From assembly GCF_011742925.1 (NCBI RefSeq), contig NZ_WAEL01000001.1:1116001-1180000 (forward strand): a DNA stretch of 64,000 nucleotides, in the 5' to 3' direction. Positions within the stretch are counted from its first letter, which is position 1. Each line of letters opens with the position of its first letter. Of this stretch, positions 16,159 to 24,635 are shown piece by piece. Origin of the DNA: Fibrivirga algicola (GTDB taxonomy: Bacteria; Bacteroidota; Bacteroidia; Cytophagales; Spirosomataceae). The position numbers were made by a program, and so were the translations under genes. The notes under the pieces are model-generated. The model saw nothing but the letters and a program-made list of their open reading frames with translations. It ran no database searches and was not told the DNA's origin.

Positions 16159-18377
16159 GGCTCCAGCGTGAAACGGAAACCGGCGTAGATCATGGCCCCG
16201 GTCACCGGCCCCCAGTTTTGTCCGGCCGCATCGAAGTTGGTACCAAATGGGTCGGCCGCACCGATGATGGGGCTTGGCTGGCGGTAATTGGTCAGGTTCT
16301 CACCACCCAGATATACCTGCCATTGCCGGAAACTGCGTGTAATCTGGGCATTGAGGTTTACGAACGAAGGCGAATAATACCAGACCATCGACGAGTAGGT
16401 CGCGTGGGTGTGAGACTCATCGGCATCGGGCAGGCGTTTGGGGCCGTTCCACTGCAGGGTCGCATCAAATTTCCACTTGTCGTAGGGGAGGGCGTAGGCC
16501 GCGTTGAGCAGCACGCGGTCGCGGCTGACCATCATGCGGGGCATCAGCACGCTCTCGCCTAGTGGCGCACCCATGCTTTGCTTGGCATCGAAGAACCGGT
16601 AGGCGGCTTTCACTTCGGCCCGCTTGAACGGCGAAACGGTCAGTTCGGCCTGAAAACTGTTGGCGAACGACTTGCCCGATAGGTTGTAAAACAGCAAACT
16701 CCGGGGTTGATCGGCGTCAACCACCAGTTGATTCTGGAAATCGGTTCGGCTGGCATCAACGGTAAGCGTAGCTTTCTTGCCAAAGAGCAAAAACTCATTA
16801 GTAACGCCCGCGGTGTAGGTCCAGGCAATCTCGGGCCGTACATTCTGGTTCAGGAACACTCCCCGTGACGACACTAGGTAGCCGTAGTTTTCGGCAATCT
16901 GGTTCGGTACCCGCCATCCACGGCCCGCCGACGCCCGCAACGTGATCTGCCCATGAACGTGGTACTTCAGGTGCAGGCGGGGCGTCCATTGTAGCCCATA
17001 CAGGTTATGCGCGTCGAGGCGATTGCCCAGCACCAGCGCAAAGCGTTCCGGGTACGTGTAGGCGTACTCGAAAAACGCACCCGGTACCGACTCGAACCGG
17101 TCGAGGGGTTGGGCTACGTACCGTTCGCGGTAATCGTCGAGCAGGTAGCTGACACCAGTTTTTATGGTGTGGTTGGTATTATCGATAATGGTCTGGTAAA
17201 TCAGGTTACCGTAGAGCGACTGCTGCTTTCCCGTGTAGGGGCGCAGTCCAAACGTCGATTCCTGGTTGTGCCAGGTAGCGTTCAGAATCAGGCCCAGGCC
17301 GCGGTAGGGTTTGTCGGGGAAGAGACGGGCCGTTTTGCTGAACAGTTCTGTCCGTTGCGTGCGGTTGGTAAACGCATACCGGTATTGCCCCACGCTGCTA
17401 AGTTGCCCCCCATCGCGGTCTTCCGACAGGGCCTTCACACCAAACTGAGCCATCCAGCGCTCTGAACTGTATTTGGCCCGCATTACCCCGTTGTACTGGG
17501 TGTACAGCGGCAGATCCCGAAACTTGTCGCCGTTTTGGTCAAGCTCCGTTTTCAGGCTACTAACATGTCCGAGTGCGCCAATGCTCCATTTGTCAGATAG
17601 GGCGTGCGAATAGTTAACGTTGCCTTCCACGCGGCCAAAGGCGTTTACATACCCGTTCAGCAGCAGGTTGGGGAGTTTGGTCTCGCCCCGGTACTCGGGT
17701 TTTTGCAGTTCCACGTTCATCTGTCCGCTCATGCCTTCGTAGCCATTCACGACCGAGCCCGCCCCTTTACCAATATCGATGCTGGTGATCCACGTACCCG
17801 GAATGTAGTTGAGGCCGAACGTGGTAGCCAGCCCCCGGATGGTCGGGATGTTTTCGACGTTTGTTTGTACGTACTGTCCACCCAAACCCAGAAACTGAAT
17901 TTGTTTGGCACCCGTCACTGCATCAGCGTAGGAAACACTTACCGCCGCATTGGTTTCGAAGCTTTCCGACAGGTTGCAGCAGGCGGCTTTTGCCAGCGTG
18001 CGCTGGGTCAGCACTTCGGTCTGAATGGGATTCAGCCGGTCTATCTGGGTGTTGTTGGCCGTGACAACCACTTCGTTTAATTGTTGCGTCGCCTTGAGGG
18101 TAACGGTCAGCACCGCCGCGAAACTGGTGATTGTAAGTGTGTCGGGCTGATAGCCTACAAAGCTGACAACGAGTCGGTTGGTCTCACCTGTAGAATCGAT
18201 AGTGAAGCGGCCCAGTGAATCGGCGGCCGCTGCATTGATGCCGCCTGTCCAGTAAACAGATGCGCCGGGAAGGGGTACGGGCTGCCCTTTTTCAAGGGCC
18301 TGAACCCGGCCTGAGAGTTTTTGTGCCTGCGCCAGAAAAGGCAGGCATAGTAAGCTGATAATAAGAAGTCTGATCAT
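16155..18377 (-). CDS. TonB-dependent receptor with carboxypeptidase-like regulatory domain
   Basis: The 740-residue outer-membrane receptor starts at the ATG at 18377, which opens the signal peptide MIRLLIISLLCLPFLAQAQ. An in-frame ATG at 18404 precedes it. The order is signal peptide, CarboxypepD_reg-like beta domain (about residues 22-105), plug (TEVLTQRTL through GYEGMSGQMNVE) and a 22-strand-type barrel. A Cys-Cys pair (AACCNLSES) near the plug start is notable. It lacks a SusD partner, so a small ligand such as a metal complex is more likely than a glycan. It is in the metal island and is coupled to the HMA-AraC gene by a 4-nt overlap. Confidence 0.9.
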   Translation of the reverse strand: MIRLLIISLLCLPFLAQAQKLSGRVQALEKGQPVPLPGASVYWTGGINAAAADSLGRFTIDSTGETNRLVVSFVGYQPDTLTITSFAAVLTVTLKATQQLNEVVVTANNTQIDRLNPIQTEVLTQRTLAKAACCNLSESFETNAAVSVSYADAVTGAKQIQFLGLGGQYVQTNVENIPTIRGLATTFGLNYIPGTWITSIDIGKGAGSVVNGYEGMSGQMNVELQKPEYRGETKLPNLLLNGYVNAFGRVEGNVNYSHALSDKWSIGALGHVSSLKTELDQNGDKFRDLPLYTQYNGVMRAKYSSERWMAQFGVKALSEDRDGGQLSSVGQYRYAFTNRTQRTELFSKTARLFPDKPYRGLGLILNATWHNQESTFGLRPYTGKQQSLYGNLIYQTIIDNTNHTIKTGVSYLLDDYRERYVAQPLDRFESVPGAFFEYAYTYPERFALVLGNRLDAHNLYGLQWTPRLHLKYHVHGQITLRASAGRGWRVPNQIAENYGYLVSSRGVFLNQNVRPEIAWTYTAGVTNEFLLFGKKATLTVDASRTDFQNQLVVDADQPRSLLFYNLSGKSFANSFQAELTVSPFKRAEVKAAYRFFDAKQSMGAPLGESVLMPRMMVSRDRVLLNAAYALPYDKWKFDATLQWNGPKRLPDADESHTHATYSSMVWYYSPSFVNLNAQITRSFRQWQVYLGGENLTNYRQPSPIIGAADPFGTNFDAAGQNWGPVTGAMIYAGFRFTLEP

Positions 18378-18450
18378 GATTATGTCTGATGAGATGAATG
18401 CCAAAAGCCCGACTCAGTGTTGGAATCGGGGCGCAGAATTATCGATCAGC

Positions 18451-18894
18451 CTAAATCAGAAAAGATTGTACAAACGCTAGTAAATGGCGTCCGGAGAGGG
18501 GAGGAGGTGAAGCGTAAGCGGCAACCGGTACGTTGGCCTGCTGCACAAATGCCCAGTTGAAGAGGGTAGTAAACAAAGTGGCTACACCAGCCCCATACTG
18601 TTCACCAATCGTCTTAATGAATTTAATCAGCTGCTGACTCAGCGACGACCCGGTTTCTACCTTGTTGTAGCGGGCTTCATCTTTGCAGCAATCAGTACGG
18701 CTTATCGACGGGTAATGATCGGTCGGTTGGGTACGTGCCTGACAGAGTTTACAACCCGGTCTACTTTCGTGAACCGAGTAAACGCGTTTTCCCCGAAGCT
18801 GACACGTATGTTCGACCAGCCCGAAGCCCATGCTGCTGAGCAGCACGACAACAGCCATGAACAGGTGCAGGAAACGGATCAACGCGAGTTTCAT
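18451..18894 (-). CDS. HYC_CC_PP-type small protein
   Basis: The protein has 147 residues. Its first 25 are a hydrophobic signal or anchor (MKLALIRFLHLFMAVVVLLSS). It carries HTC (residues 29-31), later CKLC, a CC pair in DCCKDE and a PPP near the end. This order matches the small Bacteroidota family named HYC_CC_PP, of unknown function and often next to metal-related TonB receptors. The start at 18894 is supported by a promoter that ends 4 nt before this ATG. It is the first gene of the metal island, 73 bp upstream of the receptor. The cysteines suggest metal or disulfide chemistry (inference). Confidence 0.72.
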   Translation of the reverse strand: MKLALIRFLHLFMAVVVLLSSMGFGLVEHTCQLRGKRVYSVHESRPGCKLCQARTQPTDHYPSISRTDCCKDEARYNKVETGSSLSQQLIKFIKTIGEQYGAGVATLFTTLFNWAFVQQANVPVAAYASPPPLSGRHLLAFVQSFLI

Positions 18895-18898
18895 GTAG

Positions 18899-18929
18899 CA
18901 AAGGTCTATGCCTTTTGGGATCAAAACAA
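18899..18929 (-). promoter_or_regulatory. Promoter of the metal island, short or no leader
   Basis: On the minus strand, TTG (18927-18929) is followed after 20 nt by GACCTTTG (18899-18906), close to the Bacteroidota -33/-7 pattern. Only 4 nt (CTAC) separate the -7 box from the ATG at 18894. The transcript would therefore start at or next to the start codon. Confidence 0.55.
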
Positions 18930-19074
18930 GTGCCAGACAGCAACACGTTCCCATCAGCGTCACCTGACTATGCTTGGTGGTCGCTAAAAACGATGTGGTC
19001 ACCAGGAATTCGTAGCCAGCCTGAGCGGCTAACAGCGTTTCCCGATGACCACATCGTGCAAAAAACAGGTTCGA

Positions 19075-19401
19075 CTAGTTATTGTCGTCTGTTACTACGT
19101 CTTTCGTTTTTTGTGCGGCTTTCTTCACGCCCCGGCCTGTTGCCTTGGCAGCAGTGCTCACAGCCCGACCGGTTGCTTTGCCTGCGTTGCCTACAGCCCG
19201 ACCAGTTGCCTTACCTGCCTGACCAACGGCACGACCCGTTTTTACGGCAGCCCGGCCAGTAGCGCGCGTACCTTTTTCGGCAGCGTTACCTACATCCTGA
19301 GCCGTATTTTCAACTTTACGTTCGGCAGTGGTTGTCTGTGCATAAGCACCAGCAGAAAGAGTCAGGCAAATAGCCAGACTAAACAGCAGTTTCTTTTTCA
19401 T
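19075..19401 (-). CDS. Secreted protein with 11-residue Lys/Ala/Gly repeats
   Basis: The protein has 108 residues: a signal peptide (MKKKLLFSLAICLTLSAGAYAQ), then about 80 residues of near-perfect 11-residue repeats of the form TGRAVGxAGKA, ending in an acidic VTDDNN. Undecad repeats rich in Ala, Lys and Gly resemble LEA-like or apolipoprotein-like amphipathic helices, which suggests membrane-surface or stress-protective behaviour (inference). No enzyme motif is present. Repeat units at DNA level are also similar, so copy number could vary between strains. It stands alone upstream of the metal island. Confidence 0.72.
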   Translation of the reverse strand: MKKKLLFSLAICLTLSAGAYAQTTTAERKVENTAQDVGNAAEKGTRATGRAAVKTGRAVGQAGKATGRAVGNAGKATGRAVSTAAKATGRGVKKAAQKTKDVVTDDNN

Positions 19402-19585
19402 ATCAATTGATAATGAGTTAAATGTGAATAAGTGAGCAGTTCGTCAATCAACGAGTAAACCGTTCGTGTACATATAACAACGGGGTAGCCCAAACCGCTT
19501 ATTCTTCAATCCAACGGCCCAAATCGCACAAAACAAAGCCAGTTTGAGAGCCGTTGAATAGAGTGATTATCTACTCAATGTACCT

Positions 19586-20065
19586 ATGATAAGTGAACAG
19601 GACGAACAGTTTTTGCGCCGCGCCATTGCGCTGGCGCGGCAGGGAATGACAACAGGGCGCGGCGGTCCGTTTGGAGCTGTGGTCGTGAAAGACGGCGAAG
19701 TAATTGGCGAAAGTAGCAACTGCGTAACCTCAACCAACGACCCTACGGCTCACGCCGAAGTGATGGCGATTCGGGCAGCTTGCAAAAAGCTAGGTACGTT
19801 TCAACTCGACGGCTGTACGCTTTTCACCTCCTGTGAGCCATGCCCCATGTGCCTTGGCGCTATCTACTGGGCTCGTCCGGAACGGGTAGTGTACGCCGCC
19901 CAACATACCGACGCAGCCGTTGCCGGTTTCGACGATTCATTTATTTATGCAGAATTAGCGAAGCCCTATTCGCACCGCTCAATTTCGACGGAACAGGCGC
20001 TACAGCATGAAGCCAGAACGGTGTTTGTTGAATGGGCCGATAAGCACGACAAAGTGGCTTACTGA
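19586..20065 (+). CDS. guaD: Guanine deaminase (CDA-fold nucleoside deaminase)
   Basis: This 159-residue cytosolic zinc deaminase has HAE (TAHAEVMAI, near residue 56) and PCPMC (SCEPCPMCLGAIYW, near residue 86). The motif set GGPFGAVVVKDGEVI, NDPTAHAEV and AGFDDSFIYAELAKP matches Bacillus GuaD closely, so guanine to xanthine conversion is more likely than tRNA adenosine editing (TadA). The ATG at 19586 fits homologue length. A hairpin with 20-nt arms follows. Confidence 0.88.
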   Translation: MISEQDEQFLRRAIALARQGMTTGRGGPFGAVVVKDGEVIGESSNCVTSTNDPTAHAEVMAIRAACKKLGTFQLDGCTLFTSCEPCPMCLGAIYWARPERVVYAAQHTDAAVAGFDDSFIYAELAKPYSHRSISTEQALQHEARTVFVEWADKHDKVAY

Positions 20066-20096
20066 CAACCCATTGGCTGTGACAAGAATCAAGCGA

Positions 20097-20143
20097 AAAA
20101 GTGCCTATTATCAGTCAGGGGAAGGCTGATGATGGGCACTTTT
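20097..20143 (+). terminator. guaD terminator
   Basis: Arms at 20097-20116 and 20124-20143 (20 nt each) pair with three G-T wobbles across a 7-nt loop. The wobbles are oriented to pair in the plus-strand RNA. The right arm ends in TTTT. Confidence 0.7.
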
Positions 20144-20177
20144 GAGGGAGTAATACACCCCTTAACGCGATCTTGCC

Positions 20178-20408
20178 ATGAACACTTTAAACGCCAAAAC
20201 CACATGGACTAACGCGGAATTAGTCCCCCTCAAAATTGCCATAGGTTCTTTCTACCTATTTGTAGGTACGTACTTTCATGCCTATCTGGAGGACTACTAC
20301 CGACTGATGCTACTGGTCTTCGGCATCACCGTTGTCTGGTCTGTTTTGATGTGGGTGTCAAAGATGCGGCGGGAAAATGACACAAAAAAAGCTGCAGAAG
20401 CAGTCTGA
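20178..20408 (+). CDS. Small membrane protein of unknown function
   Basis: The protein has 76 residues with two predicted membrane helices (about 20-38 and 44-60) and a charged C-terminal tail. I do not recognise a family. The preceding terminator and following 121-bp gap suggest a single gene. The hydrophobic pattern and good codon use support it as real, but homology is untested. Confidence 0.55.
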   Translation: MNTLNAKTTWTNAELVPLKIAIGSFYLFVGTYFHAYLEDYYRLMLLVFGITVVWSVLMWVSKMRRENDTKKAAEAV

Positions 20409-20529
20409 CCAGCCCACTAGATAGGCGAAATGGCATTTGCTTTAGAAAGGTCCGGTTGCTCCATATACTTGTGCCGAATAGGGCATCCGTGTACATTAAT
20501 CAGATCGCTGGCCTGGCGTCAGTAGCAAC

Positions 20530-21012
20530 ATGCTTCGGGTATTCATTGATAGAGAGGGCGGGGGGCATCGCGATTTGTTTCTAAAAATAGATGTGATGAT
20601 TAGCCACCTCGCAGTGGCAGACAGTTATTACCTGTATGACTTTTTGGAACTGACCGAAACGGACCTTCAGAATATAGACGAAGACCGCCAGCTTTCTTTC
20701 GCAGTCACCTCACTAATTGAGTACTGGATTGTCAGGATACAGGCGTTAGAGAAAGGGCAGCGCACCTTTTTGGTGTTCGATCTGTCGGATCAATATATCG
20801 GTGGAGTGTCGCTGGAGAAGGTAAAGCGGGGGTATAATATGAAAGTAGTTTATGCTACTGAATTGCAGGGCGGCATTACCAAGTCAAAACTTGATGCGTG
20901 TATTGTTCAGACCGGGGCAGTCTTTCGGCCATCAGATGAGCGAGAGTGGCTAATCGGTGAAGAGGCCTTATTCAACGGGCTTAACTGGAGCTTGAACGAA
21001 TTGAAACGATAA
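20530..21012 (+). CDS. Hypothetical cytosolic protein
   Basis: The protein has 160 residues, no signal peptide and no membrane helix. It is acidic in the middle (LTETDLQNIDEDRQ) and has mixed alpha/beta character with hydrophobic strands (FLVFDLSDQYIGGVSL). No known family was recognised. It is followed within a few bases by a compact hairpin, which supports a real transcription unit. Confidence 0.6.
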   Translation: MLRVFIDREGGGHRDLFLKIDVMISHLAVADSYYLYDFLELTETDLQNIDEDRQLSFAVTSLIEYWIVRIQALEKGQRTFLVFDLSDQYIGGVSLEKVKRGYNMKVVYATELQGGITKSKLDACIVQTGAVFRPSDEREWLIGEEALFNGLNWSLNELKR

Positions 21013-21033
21013 AAGCCGCGCATGTGCGGCTTT
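21012..21033 (+). terminator. Terminator of the hypothetical gene ending at 21012
   Basis: AAAGCCGC (21012-21019) pairs with GCGGCTTT (21026-21033). The hairpin abuts the stop codon and is followed by CTGG rather than a T-run, so it is modest. Confidence 0.5.
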
Positions 21034-21058
21034 CTGGTGGCGGCTGATTCTGTAACAA

Positions 21059-21301
21059 CTACGTCCGCTTCTCGCGTTTCATGAATGTCGAGGCACCTGT
21101 GCCGCGTCGTTCGCCCATTTTATGGAGGCGTTGCGCGTCGGCCTGCGACATTAATTGCAACGCCGAATACTCGGTTTTGCCGGTGATCATGGGAAAACCA
21201 GCTACCCGCTGCGCCGACGAACAGCGTACGCAGGTACGTGTACCCGGAACCGCTTTCAACCGACCTTCAGGAATCTCATTACCACATTTAATACAGTACA
21301 T
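21059..21301 (-). CDS. DksA/TraR-type C4 zinc finger protein
   Basis: The protein has 80 residues, starting at the ATG at 21301 directly before the conserved finger. The Cys4 site is Cys3, Cys6, Cys24 and Cys27 in MYCIKCGNEIPEGRL and TRTCVRCSSAQ, the classic DksA/TraR zinc-finger form. It lacks the long coiled coil of true DksA, so it is a stand-alone finger domain with a basic tail (GERRGTG, KREKRT). A longer in-frame reading to 21439 adds 46 residues with no family support. The role may be transcription-related (inference). Confidence 0.8.
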   Translation of the reverse strand: MYCIKCGNEIPEGRLKAVPGTRTCVRCSSAQRVAGFPMITGKTEYSALQLMSQADAQRLHKMGERRGTGASTFMKREKRT

Positions 21302-21474
21302 ATCGTTGAGTTGTTGCTTATTAATTAAACAAGTCAACGGTACGATTAGTGCCTTCCAGTTAGGGGTAGTGGCGAGTTTAACCAACTGAATATTAAGAAG
21401 TTGACTATTTATTTTATTGACATGATTCTCCTGTAGCACGGTGAGCTATACCAACGAAAACCCTGCCCGGATCA

Positions 21475-22830
21475 TCAGCTGCGTGGTGTTAATTTAACCT
21501 GAATAGGGCGATTCGGGCGCAGGGTAATCAGTGGCTTTGGCTTGATGGCGGCGGCGTTGACGAGCTGAAAATCGAAGGTGCGGACGAAGAAGGTGAGCAA
21601 AATCTGCATCTCCATCAGCGCAAACTGATTGCCGATACACAGGCGTGGCCCACCGCCGAACGGTAGGTACGCATAGGTCGGTCGGTCTTTGTCGCGGCCT
21701 TCGGCAAAGCGGTCGGGGTCGAAGCGGTCGGGGTCGGGCCAGTTGGTGGGGTCGTGGTGCAGTAAATAAGGGCTCACCACCACCGTATCGCCCTTCGGAA
21801 TCCGGTAAGGGCCAATCTGATCGTCGGCCAGCGCCATGCGGCTCATCGCCCAGGCGGGTGGGTAGAGCCGCAGCGCTTCCTGCACCACCTGCAACGCATA
21901 GGGCATCGCCCGAAAGGCTGCGACCGGTGGCAGGTTGCCGGGTACGTTGTCGCCCAGTACCGCATCGGCTTCGGTGCGGAGGCGGGTCACTACGTCGGGG
22001 TGCTGGGCGAGCAGGTACGTTAGCCAGGCCATCGACACGGCGGTGGTTTCGTGCCCGGCCGTAAACAGCGTGACACATTCATCGCGCAGTTGCTGTTCCG
22101 ACATGCCTTCGCCCGTGTCTTCATCGGTGGCATGCAACAGCATATCGAGCAGGTCGTCGTGCCGGTCGCCGGTCTGTTTGCGGGTATGAATGAATTCGTA
22201 AATCAGCGCGTTCACCCGCTCCAGCGATTGATTGTAGCGGATATTGTTGGGCGTTGGCCAGGTACGAGGCACCTTAATGGGTGACAACAACGCCTTGTTG
22301 GCCAGAACGTTAAGGGTTTCCAGTGAGTGCGACAGACCATCGAGCCTACCTTCTACGTTGGTGCTGAACAGCGTTTTACAGACAATCAGCATGGTCACGT
22401 CCATGTACGACTGCGAGATGTTGACCGGCTTCGAGAGATCGAGTTGGCGCAGGTCACCTACCCAGGCGGCCGATTCCTGCACCATCGTTTCGGCCAGCAT
22501 CGTAATCTTTTGCCGGTGGAAAGCCGGTTGGGCCAGCCTACGCTGTTTTCGCCAGAAATCGCCGTCGCTGGTTAGCAACCCCTCGCCCAGGAATCGCTTT
22601 AGCACCATGAAAGCCGGCGACCGCACGTAGTTTCGGTTGTTTTCCTGCAAGACATGCTTCACATCCTCGGGCTGAAAGAGCACGTACTGCCGACGACCGC
22701 CAATGCTGATGCGGACTACACGGCCATAGGTGCGGTGCAGTTTAGTGAACAACCCCAGTGGGTCGCGCGCTAGTGACAGCGCGTTGCCCAGCAGGGGTAG
22801 GCCGGGATGTACAGGGACGAGGGTTTCCAT
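21475..22830 (-). CDS. Cytochrome P450
   Basis: The 451-residue soluble P450 shows the I-helix AGHETTA, the K-helix ExxR (EALR), and the heme loop FGGGPRLCIGNQFA with the Cys thiolate ligand near residue 398. There is no N-terminal membrane anchor and no fused reductase. No ferredoxin or reductase gene is adjacent, so electron donors must come from elsewhere. Substrate is unknown; bacterial P450s of this type often hydroxylate fatty acids or terpenoids. The ATG is preceded by a -7-like box only 4 nt away. Confidence 0.92.
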   Translation of the reverse strand: METLVPVHPGLPLLGNALSLARDPLGLFTKLHRTYGRVVRISIGGRRQYVLFQPEDVKHVLQENNRNYVRSPAFMVLKRFLGEGLLTSDGDFWRKQRRLAQPAFHRQKITMLAETMVQESAAWVGDLRQLDLSKPVNISQSYMDVTMLIVCKTLFSTNVEGRLDGLSHSLETLNVLANKALLSPIKVPRTWPTPNNIRYNQSLERVNALIYEFIHTRKQTGDRHDDLLDMLLHATDEDTGEGMSEQQLRDECVTLFTAGHETTAVSMAWLTYLLAQHPDVVTRLRTEADAVLGDNVPGNLPPVAAFRAMPYALQVVQEALRLYPPAWAMSRMALADDQIGPYRIPKGDTVVVSPYLLHHDPTNWPDPDRFDPDRFAEGRDKDRPTYAYLPFGGGPRLCIGNQFALMEMQILLTFFVRTFDFQLVNAAAIKPKPLITLRPNRPIQVKLTPRS

Positions 22831-22834
22831 ACAT

Positions 22835-22842
22835 CAAATATC
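22835..22842 (-). promoter_or_regulatory. -7-like box abutting the P450 start
   Basis: On the minus strand GATATTTG, a near match to TAnnTTTG, is followed by ATGT and then the ATG at 22830. The 4-nt spacing equals that at nspC and the metal-island promoter. No TTG is seen at the expected upstream distance. Confidence 0.35.
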
Positions 22843-22966
22843 CGGCATCGGCTACCAATTGCCTAACTGTGTTGCCCATTCCTAGTAGACAACATACCTG
22901 CGCTACTTACCGATAGAGCTACGCCAACAAAGGCCGGGCTGTCTCGGTGGTAGTTTCTTCCTGCTT

Positions 22967-23812
22967 ATGCATACGCTTATTCGTCTGTGTACTATCGCGT
23001 TTCTGTTGGCGTTTGGCAGCCTGTCGGTCAGCGCGCAGTCGGGTCCGAAACGCCCGGCGTTCAGCGTCATTGCCTTTTACACGGCAAAAAATGATCAGGC
23101 GCACATCAGCTTTGTGCACGAAGCCAACCGCTGGTTTGCGGCGATGGGCGCGGCGCACGGGTTTCGGTATGACTCTACAGCCGATTGGAACAAGTTGAAC
23201 GCGGGTTTTCTGGCTAGTTACCAGGTAGTCATTTTCCTCGATACACGCCCCGACGAACCGGCTCAGCGGATGGCGTTTGAAACCTACATGAAGCAGGGCG
23301 GTGGATGGCTGGGTTTTCACTTTGCCGCCTTTGCCCTGACGCCTTCAACGTACCCACAAAACTGGGATTGGTACCATCAGCACTTCCTGGGGTCGGGGTC
23401 GTATGCCAGCAATACCTGGCGACCAACATCGGCGGTGCTGCGGGTGGAGGCACCTGCCCATCCAGTGGTGAAGGGGCTGTCCGGTACGTTTACGTCGGCG
23501 CCCAACGAATGGTACCGCTGGTCGAACGACTTGCGCCAAAACCCTGACATAACCATTCTGCTGGCTATCGACTCCACCAGTTTTCCGCTGGGGACCGGTC
23601 CAAAGCCCCACGAGATATGGCATAGCGGCTATTACCCGGTAGCGTGGACTAACCGAAACTATCGGATGATTTACCTCAACATGGGCCATAACGACATTGA
23701 TTATACCCAGAAGCCCAGCAGGGAGTTGTCATCATCGTTCGGTAACCCGAGTCAGAACAGGCTCATTCTTAATAGCCTGCTGTGGCTGGGTCGCGGTAAG
23801 CGCAAGCCGTAA
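22967..23812 (+). CDS. Secreted ThuA domain-containing protein
   Basis: The protein has 281 residues. A signal peptide (MHTLIRLCTIAFLLAFGSLSVSAQ) precedes a ThuA-like fold of the class I glutamine amidotransferase superfamily, recognisable from VVIFLDTRPDEP, GGGWLGFHFAAF, APAHPVVKGL and MIYLNMGHNDIDYT. ThuA proteins are common in sugar catabolism of Bacteroidota, but the reaction is not established. It is divergent from the P450 across 136 bp. Confidence 0.85.
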   Translation: MHTLIRLCTIAFLLAFGSLSVSAQSGPKRPAFSVIAFYTAKNDQAHISFVHEANRWFAAMGAAHGFRYDSTADWNKLNAGFLASYQVVIFLDTRPDEPAQRMAFETYMKQGGGWLGFHFAAFALTPSTYPQNWDWYHQHFLGSGSYASNTWRPTSAVLRVEAPAHPVVKGLSGTFTSAPNEWYRWSNDLRQNPDITILLAIDSTSFPLGTGPKPHEIWHSGYYPVAWTNRNYRMIYLNMGHNDIDYTQKPSRELSSSFGNPSQNRLILNSLLWLGRGKRKP

Positions 23813-23831
23813 GGGCGTTGGGGTACTTGCC

Positions 23832-24635
23832 TTACTTTTTCTTCTTCCGGTTCTTTCGCCAGTAATTGATATCGGAGGTCAGATTTTCGAGGAAAAATGA
23901 TGGACCAACCGATACGTAGAAGCCCGAGTAATTGACTTGACTTTCGGGTACGTCGCGTTTGAGAATGAAGCGGTAGCCGGTCAACAAGCTGAAGCCAAAC
24001 CAGTGTAATGGCCGAAACCAGCGAACGTTAGGAAATTGGTACGAACCCGATAGTCCGACGCCGGCCGGTATGAAAATTCCCCGCGCCACCTCCCGATCAG
24101 CTGATTGATCGCTGGCCACTTCGTAGCGTGAGTGGCCATAGCCCAACTCGAGCGGAAGACTGATTTCGATGGCCTTCTTGCGGTACAAATAGGGTTCGAA
24201 ATAACCCGTAACAATGCGTAAATGCCGCTCTACAGCTTCTGACGTACCTGGCAGCAGACCGGGACGATCCAGTGTCTGGTTCACGAAGTAAAAGCCAACG
24301 CCCGTTTTGAAAGCCGCCCGCATACCACCCGGCTTAACCCGCTCGGGATGGCGAACGGGAAACAAAAAACCGGCCCGAACTCCGTATACACTAACCGGCA
24401 CCCGGCGGCCATTATCGTTGCGGGTATCGTTAAAAAAGAAGAAACGTTGATCGGTCGAGGCACTGAAGGTGAGCGATTTCGGCTTATCGACGCTGGCGGT
24501 TGCACCGGTCGAGGAATCCTTTTTGGCCGTTAGTCCGGTCTGTTCTTTGATCGAAATTTTTGCCTGTGCCAGTGCGGTCGATAAACTGGCTGTCGTCATG
24601 CCAATGAGTAGTGCTAGATGCCAAAAACGGTTCAT
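23832..24635 (-). CDS. Secreted protein, probable outer-membrane barrel
   Basis: The protein has 267 residues with a signal peptide (MNRFWHLALLIGMTTASLSTALAQ). It has alternating hydrophobic stretches, many aromatics and a Lys/Arg-rich C-terminus (NRKKKK). The pattern (VPVSVYGVRAGFLFPV, LPLELGYGHSRYE, FGFSLLTGYRFILK) suggests a small beta-barrel. I do not recognise the family. It is convergent with the ThuA gene. Confidence 0.65.
   Translation of the reverse strand: MNRFWHLALLIGMTTASLSTALAQAKISIKEQTGLTAKKDSSTGATASVDKPKSLTFSASTDQRFFFFNDTRNDNGRRVPVSVYGVRAGFLFPVRHPERVKPGGMRAAFKTGVGFYFVNQTLDRPGLLPGTSEAVERHLRIVTGYFEPYLYRKKAIEISLPLELGYGHSRYEVASDQSADREVARGIFIPAGVGLSGSYQFPNVRWFRPLHWFGFSLLTGYRFILKRDVPESQVNYSGFYVSVGPSFFLENLTSDINYWRKNRKKKK

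Noticed and set aside
21494-22078. 194-residue Arg/Pro-rich frame inside the P450 gene
   Set aside because: Low-complexity Arg/Ala/Pro composition of an out-of-frame reading in a GC-rich gene; the P450 frame has all family motifs.
21475-23812. Biosynthetic cluster around the P450
   Set aside because: No ferredoxin, terpene cyclase, PKS or NRPS gene is nearby; the neighbours are a zinc finger and a ThuA protein.
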